From: JAIEPT01 sp038217425
Lineage (GTDB): Bacteria; Planctomycetota; Planctomycetia; Gemmatales; Gemmataceae
NCBI GenBank assembly: GCA_038217425.1
Contig: JBBQPM010000154.1
Span: forward strand, 1 to 16,453
DNA length: 16,453 nt
Direction: 5' to 3'
In this document: positions 1 through 6,055 of the stretch, one piece after another
Position numbering within the stretch: position 1 is the stretch's first letter
Layout of the letters: each line of letters starts with the position of its first letter
The notes under the pieces: generated by a model
Databases searched by the model: none
Seen by the model: only the letters and a program-made list of their open reading frames with translations
Told to the model about the DNA's origin: nothing
Program-made: the position numbers and the translations under genes

Positions 1-193
1 CCGAAGGGGTTGCATCGAGGCGGCCATACGGATGCAACCCCTTCGGGGTAATCCTGTGTGACGCCTTTGTTCCCTGGGTTGCGAGTACGCAACCCAGGGC
101 TTTGAGATCCAACCCCTTCGGGGTAAATGTAAATGACTTCAATCATTGAGTTTGCGTTACAATATTGAGGAAAAGTGGCGCTGTCCAAGTAGG
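1..193 (+). repeat. MITE-like repeat, copy 1 (cut by window edge)
   Basis: This stretch is almost identical to 5767-5960. By eye the two differ by six substitutions and one single-base insertion over about 193 bases. It contains three palindromes: a long stem pairing 1-16 with 31-46, a stem of CCCTGGGTTGCG with its complement around a 4-base loop, and ACCCCTTCGGGGT. It ends in GAAAAGTGGCGCTGTCCAA, which is the exact reverse complement of the left terminus of the copy at 5701. The left end should lie just outside the window. No transposase is encoded, so it would be non-autonomous. The short open frames in it are unlikely to be genes. Confidence 0.85.
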
Positions 194-232
194 CAACCAC
201 CAGCGAATTTTGCCCCGAATGGGGCAACGGAT

Positions 233-268
233 TGTAGCCACGGGTGGAGCGCAGCGGAACCCGTGGAA
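233..268 (+). repeat. 36-bp palindromic repeat, forward copy
   Basis: The unit begins TGTAGCCACGGGT and ends ACCCGTGGAA, so its flanks CCACGGGT and ACCCGTGG form an 8-bp stem around a GC-rich loop. An inverted copy with two mismatches lies at 386-421. Such REP-like units are typical of hairpin-rich intergenic DNA. Confidence 0.75.
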
Positions 269-385
269 GCTACAGAGCAATCCTCTGCCCCGGCGGGGCA
301 GAGGGGAAATACGTCCTTTCAAACATTAGACGTGTGATCTGCGGTAAGTTCCTTCGCTCCTCCGGAGCGATTGAATGATTCGCAT

Positions 386-421
386 TTCCACGGGTTGCGC
401 TGCGCTTCACCCGTGGCTACA
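386..421 (-). repeat. 36-bp palindromic repeat, inverted copy
   Basis: This is the reverse complement of the unit at 233-268 with two mismatches. It keeps the CCACGGGT/ACCCGTGG stem. The two copies could also pair with each other over about 190 bases. Confidence 0.75.
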
Positions 422-468
422 TTCCACAGCCCCATCCGGGGCTAAAGGCAAAGTGCCTCAGCGCAGCG

Positions 469-2442
469 TCATTTCAAGAGCGTTTCTTGGGCAAATTTCT
501 CGGCGAGCGCCGTCTGCAAACGCTCCAGCAAGTCGCGTGCGAATCGGGCGCCGTCGGTTAGCGGGGAACCCAGCATCCGCGTCCGCATGCCGCTGCGGAT
601 CTCGGCCAGTTCCGGTAAACGCTTCGTCCAGCCGATCGCCTTGGCGAGGTAATCTTCCTTCGAGGACGCGATGAATTCGTGCAGGCCGAGCGGTTCGACG
701 TAGCTGAGCGATTGCCGTGACGCGAACGTTTCGCCGGGCCAGGTGAGCACCGGTACGCCCATCCATAGCGCCTCGGCGGTCGTCATGCCGCCGGTGAAGG
801 GGAGCGGATCGAGCGCCAGATCGAGTTGGCCGTACGATTCGACCATGCCTTTGCGATCCCATCCCGGTTGCAAGTCGATGCGCTCGGCGGCGATTCCTTG
901 ACGCACGAAGCGGGCGGCGAAGTCGCGGCGGTAGGGTTCGTCCTGGAACCAGCGATACTTGAGGATGAGCCGAGAGCCGGGCGTTTGCCGTAAGATCTCG
1001 CACCAGAGGTCGAACATCGCCGGCGCGATCTTGGCGGGATGGTTGAAACTCCCGAACGTGAAGCGACCGCTGGCGAGCGCCGGCAGCGGTCCGACCGGAG
1101 GCGCCATTTCGTCGGTCGCGTCCCACACCACATAATGGTGCGGCATGTTCAGGATCCGCTCGCGGTAGTTGTTCTCGGCGCCCGGCGGCGTTAACCGCGG
1201 ATCGGCGAGGAGGTAATCCATCGCCCGCAGCCCCGTCGTGCCTTGATACCCCAGCCAGGTGATCTGCACCGGAGCTGGGCGCTCGGCGAAGACCGACAAA
1301 CGCATGCCGCGCGTGTGTCCCGCCAGATCGAAGAGGACGTCAATGCGGTCCTGGCGAATCATCTCGGCGACCTGCGGACTCGACAAGGGAGCCACGTCGC
1401 GCCATTCGTGGAACGTCCGCCTGAGACGCTGCGACAGCGGATCTTGCTGGTTACGGTCGTTGTATGCGACCAGCGTGCACGGAAGTTGGGCGAGTCCCTC
1501 GAACGCCGCGACCGTGAGCCGGGCGACGGGATGTTCGCCGAGGTCTGACGTGAGCACTGCGATCTTGAGCGGTCTGGGCAGTTGCCGATCGACCAGCCAG
1601 CGCGGCGGCGCTTCTCCCGTCGGCGTGTGACGGTCGTCCCAGAGTTTATGCTCGCGCAGCAGATCGGCCGGACTCAGGCCGTCCTGGTACTGCAAACAGC
1701 ATAGGTAGGCGCTGTGCGTCGTGACGTCGGCGGGATCGAGTTCGATGGCCCGACGCAGATAGCGCATGCCTTCCTCGAGTTCGCCCAGGCACTGAAACAA
1801 GATCTGCCCGAGCTTGCGTAGATTCTGGGCGTGCTCGGGATGCCGGGTCATGTAGTTGCGAAAGACGTTGGCCGAATCGGTTATTTTACCTATCCAGAGG
1901 AGGCAATCGCCGAGGTGGCGCGAGATGTCGAACTCATCGGGGAAACGGGCGAGCGCCTGGTTGCCGACGTCGATCGACTGCGGGTACATGCCGACTTCGC
2001 GAAGCAAACTGATGAGATTCCCCCAGGCGCCGACGAACTGCGGGTTGAGATTCACGGCACGGACGTTGACGTCGACGGCTTCCTGGAATTTGCTCTGATT
2101 GCGCAGGCACGTGGCGAGATTGTTGGCCGCGATGGCGAACTGCGGCGCCAGGGCGAGCGCTTGCCGGCACAGCGGCTCCGCCTCGGCGTAGCGGCCCTGG
2201 GCGATCAGCGCCACCGAGAGATTGTCGTACGTTTCCGGCGGCTGCGCCAGCTCGAGCGAACTGCGAAGCCAGGCCTCGGCCTCCCGGGGCTGATCGCGAT
2301 GCAGGAGCAGGACGCCCACCAGTCGGCACCGGGCCGCTTCGTGGACCACGTCGTGCTGCGGCTGCGCGAGGAGGGCGGCGGCCTGCTCAAATTGTCGCGC
2401 CTCGATCAGTTGCTGCGCGAGCAAGTGGGGGTTTTGTTCCAT
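469..2442 (-). CDS. TPR / GT41 O-GlcNAc transferase-like protein
   Basis: This 657-residue protein probably transfers a sugar, as GT41 (SPINDLY/OGT) enzymes move GlcNAc from UDP-GlcNAc to Ser/Thr of proteins. Roughly residues 5-260 form about six TPR helical repeats for partner binding. Residues about 290-650 are the split GT41 catalytic region. Visible motifs are SDLGEHP (His304, like human OGT His498), FDLAGHTRG (His376, like His558), APVQITWLGYQGTTG, SFNHPAKI (Lys471, like the UDP-binding Lys842) and DPLPFTGGMTTAEALWMGVP. All expected residues are present, so it looks active. The open frame runs 20 codons further upstream to 2502, past the moaE start. I chose the ATG at 2442 because TPR-like sequence begins just after it, but no Shine-Dalgarno precedes it. 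The donor and target are not predictable; a soluble cytoplasmic enzyme is inferred because no signal peptide is seen. Confidence 0.88.
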   Translation of the reverse strand: MEQNPHLLAQQLIEARQFEQAAALLAQPQHDVVHEAARCRLVGVLLLHRDQPREAEAWLRSSLELAQPPETYDNLSVALIAQGRYAEAEPLCRQALALAPQFAIAANNLATCLRNQSKFQEAVDVNVRAVNLNPQFVGAWGNLISLLREVGMYPQSIDVGNQALARFPDEFDISRHLGDCLLWIGKITDSANVFRNYMTRHPEHAQNLRKLGQILFQCLGELEEGMRYLRRAIELDPADVTTHSAYLCCLQYQDGLSPADLLREHKLWDDRHTPTGEAPPRWLVDRQLPRPLKIAVLTSDLGEHPVARLTVAAFEGLAQLPCTLVAYNDRNQQDPLSQRLRRTFHEWRDVAPLSSPQVAEMIRQDRIDVLFDLAGHTRGMRLSVFAERPAPVQITWLGYQGTTGLRAMDYLLADPRLTPPGAENNYRERILNMPHHYVVWDATDEMAPPVGPLPALASGRFTFGSFNHPAKIAPAMFDLWCEILRQTPGSRLILKYRWFQDEPYRRDFAARFVRQGIAAERIDLQPGWDRKGMVESYGQLDLALDPLPFTGGMTTAEALWMGVPVLTWPGETFASRQSLSYVEPLGLHEFIASSKEDYLAKAIGWTKRLPELAEIRSGMRTRMLGSPLTDGARFARDLLERLQTALAEKFAQETLLK

Positions 2443-2488
2443 GATGAGGATATAATATGAACAACGTCTCCCGCCCGAGGTTGCCTCC
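2443..2488. promoter_or_regulatory. Compact divergent promoter region
   Basis: Only 46 bases separate the chosen GT41 start from moaE. The space holds TATAAT at 2451-2456, a perfect -10 box for the moaE direction, and its overlapping complement TATTAT (2452-2457) for the GT41 direction. The AT-rich block stands out from GC-rich surroundings. I see no convincing -35 box at 17 bases for either direction. For GT41 the box lies only about 9 bases before the ATG, which would give a nearly leaderless mRNA. Confidence 0.4.
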
Positions 2489-2902
2489 ATGGTTCGACTC
2501 ACGGATCGGCCGATCGATTATTACGCACTCACCGAGGCGGTCCGCCGCGCCGGCGCCGGTGCCGTCGTCACTTTCCTCGGCACCGTCCGCGATCTCACCG
2601 GCGAACAGACCACCGTCGCCCTGGATTACGAAGCTTACCCCGGAATGGCAGAGAAAGTCCTCGCGGAGATTGAAGCCGAAACCCGGCAGCGCTGGCCCGT
2701 GGGCGACATCGTGCTCGAGCATCGCCTGGGGCGTCTCGAGGTCGGCGAGATCAGCGTGGCGGTCGCGGTCAGTTGCCCGCATCGCGCGCAGGCATTCGAG
2801 GCGTGCCGATTCGCGATCGATCGGCTGAAAGAGTCAGCGCCGATCTGGAAGAAGGAAAACTGGGCGGATGGCCGGACCGAATGGGTCCATCCCGGAGCGT
2901 GA
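2489..2902 (+). CDS. moaE: Molybdopterin synthase catalytic subunit MoaE
   Basis: MoaE is the large subunit of molybdopterin synthase. With thiocarboxylated MoaD it inserts two sulfurs into cyclic pyranopterin monophosphate to make molybdopterin, in the cytoplasm. The 137-residue length is normal for the family. Visible signatures are FLGTVRD (29-35), EHRLGRLEVGE (77-87), the CPHR motif ending at Arg99, and LKESAPIWKKE, whose Lys114 and Lys121 have the spacing of the E. coli active-site pair Lys119/Lys126. A GAGG lies 8 bases before the ATG. The stop codon is followed after one base by the moaA ATG, so the two genes are almost certainly co-transcribed. moaD, moaC and moaB are not in this window. 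Confidence 0.95.
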   Translation: MVRLTDRPIDYYALTEAVRRAGAGAVVTFLGTVRDLTGEQTTVALDYEAYPGMAEKVLAEIEAETRQRWPVGDIVLEHRLGRLEVGEISVAVAVSCPHRAQAFEACRFAIDRLKESAPIWKKENWADGRTEWVHPGA

Positions 2903-2903
2903 C

Positions 2904-3884
2904 ATGCCGTTAGTCGATCGATTCGGAAGGCTTCACAACAATCTACGCATCAGCGTCACGGATCGCTGCAACCTGCGTTGCACCTACTGCATGCCGGAAG
3001 AAGTGACGTTTCTGCCCCGCGCCGAACTTCTCACCTTCGAAGAGATCGCCCGCTTCGTGGGCCTCGCCGTGCCGCTGGGCATCGACAAACTTCGCCTCAC
3101 CGGCGGCGAACCGCTCCTGCGCCGGCATCTCGAAGTCCTCGTCAAGATGCTCATTGACATCCCCGGCATCAAGGACGTGAGCCTGACGACCAACGGCATG
3201 CTGCTGGTCGAGCAGGCGCCGAAGTTACGCGACGCGGGGCTGGAGCGGATCAACATCAGCCTCGACACGCTCGACCCGCAGCGTTTTCGCGAGCTGACGC
3301 GCCGTGACGGTTTGGATGAGACGATCGCGGGCATCCTGGCGGCGAAGCGGGCGGGGTTTCGGATCAAGTTGAACGCGGTCGCCATCCGCGGCGTCACGGA
3401 GCATGAGGTTTTGCCGCTGGCTCGTTTCGCGCGTGAGCACGGCATGGAGATGCGCTTCATCGAGTACATGCCGATCGGCGCCGACGCGTGGGAGCGAAGC
3501 AAGGTTTACTTCGCGCACGAGATCATGGATCAACTCGAGGCAGGCATCGGTCCGCTGGTTCCGGTCGAGGATTACGATCCGAAGGCGCCGGCGCTGGAGT
3601 TTCGCTATCTCGACGGCGGCGGGCGCGTCGGCATTATCGCGTCGGTATCGAAGCCGTTCTGCCTCAACTGCAACCGCGTCCGTCTGACCGCCGACGGTAA
3701 GCTACGCAACTGCCTGTTCGCATTAAATGAAGTCGATCTACGGCCCTTGTTGCGCAGCGAGGGCAGCGACGCGGCGATTCAGGAAATGATCCGCAAGAAC
3801 GTCGACGAGAAGTGGGAGGGCCATCAGATCAACAGCGCCCGCTTTATCAAGCCGCTGCGCACCATGCACAGCATCGGGGGATAA
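2904..3884 (+). CDS. moaA: GTP 3',8-cyclase MoaA (radical SAM)
   Basis: MoaA is the radical-SAM enzyme that rearranges GTP to 3',8-cyclo-GTP, the first step of molybdenum cofactor synthesis (MoaC completes it). The 326-residue protein carries the N-terminal radical-SAM cluster motif CNLRCTYC (Cys22, 26, 29), TGGEP at 66-70, the C-terminal substrate-binding 4Fe-4S cluster cysteines 253, 256 and 270 in FCLNCNRVR...LRNC, and the C-terminal Gly-Gly needed for activity. An in-frame ATG at 2868 gives 12 extra residues inside moaE. I chose 2904 because it lies one base after the moaE stop, has GGAG about 7 bases upstream, and begins with the usual MoaA opening (DRFGRLHNNLRISVTDRC). All key residues are present. 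Confidence 0.96.
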   Translation: MPLVDRFGRLHNNLRISVTDRCNLRCTYCMPEEVTFLPRAELLTFEEIARFVGLAVPLGIDKLRLTGGEPLLRRHLEVLVKMLIDIPGIKDVSLTTNGMLLVEQAPKLRDAGLERINISLDTLDPQRFRELTRRDGLDETIAGILAAKRAGFRIKLNAVAIRGVTEHEVLPLARFAREHGMEMRFIEYMPIGADAWERSKVYFAHEIMDQLEAGIGPLVPVEDYDPKAPALEFRYLDGGGRVGIIASVSKPFCLNCNRVRLTADGKLRNCLFALNEVDLRPLLRSEGSDAAIQEMIRKNVDEKWEGHQINSARFIKPLRTMHSIGG

Positions 3885-3889
3885 CCGCG

Positions 3890-4006
3890 CGAAAGCCCAG
3901 GGATGGCTATCCCTGGGGCACCTTGCGTAACCAGCATCCCACGTCGATTCCGAAAAACCATCACGTTTCGGGCGCGTCCCCAGGGATAGCCATCCCTGGG
4001 CTTTCG
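3890..4006. repeat. Large inverted repeat in convergent gap
   Basis: Two perfect 29-base arms (3890-3918 and 3978-4006) face each other around a 59-base centre. Each arm is itself a hairpin, CCCAGGGAT/ATCCCTGGG around a 4-base loop. The repeat sits between the convergent moaA stop (3884) and the AAA gene stop (4014), so it could act as a bidirectional transcription barrier or RNA-stabilising fold. It lacks a T-tract, so intrinsic termination is not proven. Short open frames across it look like artefacts of the repeat. Confidence 0.85.
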
Positions 4007-4013
4007 CCGCCGA

Positions 4014-5501
4014 TCACACCCCCGTGAGTACGTGATACCCATTCGTCCGCGGATGCTTCTTCTTCTCCTGCTCCTGCCAAAACTTCCGTAAGGCGATCTG
4101 TCCGCAGCGTTCCTGGAACTGGGCCGGCGTCTCCTGCAAGTCCGGATACTTCTCGATGTAGTCGAGCATCTCCTGATACTCGTGCTCGTAATTCCCCAGG
4201 ATTCGCTTGGCCATCTTCTTCTTGTCCGCCGACTCCATGTACGACAGCTCGACCGCCTTGTCGACGCGTCCGGGCCGGGTCGAGATGAACTCGACGCTGC
4301 CGTCGGGCTGCTTGCGCGGCTGACCCAAGGCCGGGTCGATCTTGCCGATGTCGTTGGTCGTGATGATCGTGAAGATACCGTCGGAGCGTTCCACGCCGTC
4401 CAGGCAGTTGAGCAGACAATCGAACGTGAGCGGCGTCATCATCGACGGGCGGTTGTCGTTCTTGTCGTCCCCCTCTTTCTTCTGGGCGAACATCATCGGC
4501 ATAAACCCGTTGCGACGGGCCACATTCTCCCGACCATGGAAGACGTTGTCGATGTCCTCGATCAGCGCGATGCACGGCACGTTGACCTGCATCTCGTTCC
4601 AGGCCTTGATGAGGTCGTGATTGCCCATCTCCGCGAGGTTGTAGACGTAGATCGGCATGTTCAGATCCTCGGCGAACGCCCGCGCGAGCGCCGTCTTGCC
4701 GGTGCCGGGAGGGCCGTAAAGCATCCAGCCGCGCTTCCAGGGGATGACCTTTTCGAGATACCACGGCTTGCTCTTGCGCCAAAGTTCGATCTCCTTGATG
4801 AGATCCTTGACGCGGGTCGGGAAGATGAGATTATCGAGCGCCTTGCCGGCGCCGTTGGACGCTTTGCCCAGCTGTTCGGGGGTGTGGGCGAGCAGGCGGT
4901 AATGGCCCTGCTGATACCAGGCGAGTCCGCCGCTGGAGGAATTCCAGCCGCTGGAATCTTCCTCGTTGCCGCGCTTGGGGAAGAAGTGGATGCAGAAGCG
5001 ATTGCGCGTCGACTCTTCCTCCGTGGTGACGGCCCAGGAAAGATTGTTGCGTTCGGCGCACGCCGCCTTGAGCAGTTCGTCGATATTGAGCGTGCCGCGG
5101 ATGAATGTGATCGTGGAGTAGATCTTGGTCGCATCGGCGTTCTGGTTCTGACCGCTCCCCGCCGACTTCTTCTCGCGCTGGTTGGAGAAAACGAAAGGCC
5201 TCCAGCCGTTCCAGAAAATGATGGCGCGGTTGCCGAACATTTCGTAGGGAATGAGGCCGTATCGGCCGTCGCGCTGATATTCGTACGCGGCGCCGTACAT
5301 GCGATCGTAGAGCCGGGAACGCTTGTAGTGGGCGATGAGGTACGCGATGAGGGCTTCGTGGCCTTGCTCGCTGGGGACTTCGACTTGCTGGACGAACGTG
5401 TTGACGATCTTCCAGAGGATCTGCTTGATTTGTTCCCAGCAGCCTGCGAGGATGCCGAGGATGGCGCCGCCGGCGATGACGTTGCGAAAATCGAGATTCA
5501 T
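4014..5501 (-). CDS. Membrane-anchored BCS1-like AAA ATPase
   Basis: This 495-residue protein has one hydrophobic N-terminal segment (about residues 7-30) that should anchor it in the membrane, a middle region (about 40-220) I cannot assign, and a C-terminal AAA ATPase domain. Motifs are Walker A GPPGTGKT (263-270), Walker B IALIEDID (311-318), sensor-1 TTN (381-383) and STRPGRVD with candidate arginine fingers Arg409 and Arg412. The run LTFDCLLNCLDGV and the TRPGRVD motif resemble BCS1, the AAA protein that moves folded substrates across the mitochondrial inner membrane; the role here is unknown. About 14 residues separate DPALG from STRPGRVD, where BCS1-type proteins usually run straight from one to the other. 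An open frame extends to 5546, but I chose the ATG at 5501 because GGAGGGGG precedes it at a good spacing. The gene looks monocistronic. Confidence 0.85.
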   Translation of the reverse strand: MNLDFRNVIAGGAILGILAGCWEQIKQILWKIVNTFVQQVEVPSEQGHEALIAYLIAHYKRSRLYDRMYGAAYEYQRDGRYGLIPYEMFGNRAIIFWNGWRPFVFSNQREKKSAGSGQNQNADATKIYSTITFIRGTLNIDELLKAACAERNNLSWAVTTEEESTRNRFCIHFFPKRGNEEDSSGWNSSSGGLAWYQQGHYRLLAHTPEQLGKASNGAGKALDNLIFPTRVKDLIKEIELWRKSKPWYLEKVIPWKRGWMLYGPPGTGKTALARAFAEDLNMPIYVYNLAEMGNHDLIKAWNEMQVNVPCIALIEDIDNVFHGRENVARRNGFMPMMFAQKKEGDDKNDNRPSMMTPLTFDCLLNCLDGVERSDGIFTIITTNDIGKIDPALGQPRKQPDGSVEFISTRPGRVDKAVELSYMESADKKKMAKRILGNYEHEYQEMLDYIEKYPDLQETPAQFQERCGQIALRKFWQEQEKKKHPRTNGYHVLTGV

Positions 5502-5700
5502 GAAACCCCCTCCGTTAAGCGTGAACGAACCAGTCGGCTCGTCCAAATTTTAACGGAGGAAGTCAACGAACCCGGGGCGAAACGAGGCGCAATCCCTGCG
5601 TTTTATCGAGCGAAAAAAAAGTGGCGAGCGGAACTGGCACTTCGAAAAAAATCGAGTTCATGAACTCTAAATCAGCGTGAGTGATAAAGCAGCATCGTAG
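5502..5700. other. Intergenic space upstream of the AAA gene
   Basis: No gene is seen. It must hold the AAA gene promoter, but no convincing -35/-10 pair is visible. The notable structure is a perfect 14-base palindrome, GAGTTCATGAACTC, at 5654-5667, which could be an operator for a dimeric regulator or chance. Local A-runs at 5612-5619 and 5645-5651 make the stretch less GC-rich than its surroundings. Confidence 0.5.
5506..5513 (-). promoter_or_regulatory. Shine-Dalgarno that fixes the AAA gene start
   Basis: Read on the minus strand this is GGAGGGGG, four bases before the ATG at 5501. It would be coding (as Asn-Gly-Gly-Gly) if the upstream ATG at 5546 were used, which argues for the shorter protein. 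Confidence 0.75.
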
Positions 5701-5955
5701 TTGGACAGCGCCACTTTTCTGGCCTTTTCAACACAACGTCACGGGCAAACACAGGTTGTCTCTACCCCGAAGGGGTTGCATCGAGGCGGCCATACGGATG
5801 CAACCCCTTTCGGGGTAATCCTGTGTGAGGCCTTTGTTCCCTGGGTTGCGAGTACGCAACCCAGGGCTTTGAGATCCAACCCCTTCGGGGTAAATGTAAA
5901 TGACTTCACTCATTGAGTTTACGTTAGAAGATTGAGGAAAAGTGGCGATGTCCAA
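5701..5955 (+). mobile_element. Complete MITE-like element
   Basis: The 255-bp element is bounded by 19-base terminal inverted repeats, TTGGACAGCGCCACTTTTC on the left and its complement with one mismatch on the right. Both ends are flanked by GTAG (5697-5700 and 5956-5959), which fits a 4-base target duplication. Inside are three palindromes: a 19-bp stem (5764-5782 with 5797-5816, one bulged base), a perfect 12-bp stem with a 4-base loop (5839-5866), and ACCCCTTCGGGGT (5879-5891). It encodes no transposase, so it would depend on one elsewhere. The copy at 1-193 is about 96% identical by eye. GTAGG also follows that copy, so GTAG might instead belong to the element. Confidence 0.75.
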
Positions 5956-5956
5956 G

Positions 5957-5982
5957 TAGGACGGCCTTCCTAGGCCGTCCTA
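5957..5982. repeat. Perfect 11-bp-stem hairpin (REP-like)
   Basis: TAGGACGGCCT and its exact reverse complement are separated by the 4-base loop TCCT. The hairpin begins inside the GTAG that flanks the MITE-like element, so the element may have inserted at its edge. It lies downstream of the minus-strand gene ending at 6056. No T-tract follows, so it is not called a terminator. Confidence 0.8.
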
Positions 5983-6055
5983 CAGCAGAATCTCGCACGG
6001 TCATTTAGCAGAACTGAAGTCGGCAGTTCCTGTGCAGACTGTCAGCCGTACTTCG

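Larger units (their letters stand above)
194..468. other. Intergenic hairpin-repeat array
   Basis: I see no gene here. The space is a string of short perfect or near-perfect hairpins of different sequence: TTGCCCC/GGGGCAA with a 4-base loop (210-227), CCTCTGCCCC/GGGGCAGAGG with a 3-base loop (282-304), TCGCTCC/GGAGCGA (354-370) and AGCCCC/GGGGCT (428-443), plus two oppositely oriented copies of a 36-base unit (listed separately). The array lies downstream of the minus-strand GT41 gene, so some hairpins could end or stabilise that transcript. None has a clear U-tract, so a terminator call is not justified. Confidence 0.7.

Noticed and set aside
1..468. Possible CRISPR array
   Set aside because: There are many repeats, but they are different hairpins without regular spacing or unique spacers, and no cas gene is present.
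146..674. Plus-strand frames of 63 and 99 codons
   Set aside because: The first covers the hairpin array and the second runs antisense into the GT41 gene. Neither has gene-like composition.
4182..5663. Plus-strand 493-codon open frame
   Set aside because: It is antisense to the AAA gene, whose Walker motifs and Shine-Dalgarno are clear. Long antisense frames are common in GC-rich DNA, and its translation resembles no domain.
5701..5955. Short open frames of 71-75 codons on both strands of the MITE-like element
   Set aside because: They translate palindromic repeat sequence and have no Shine-Dalgarno or domain. Similar frames arise over the 3890-4006 repeat.
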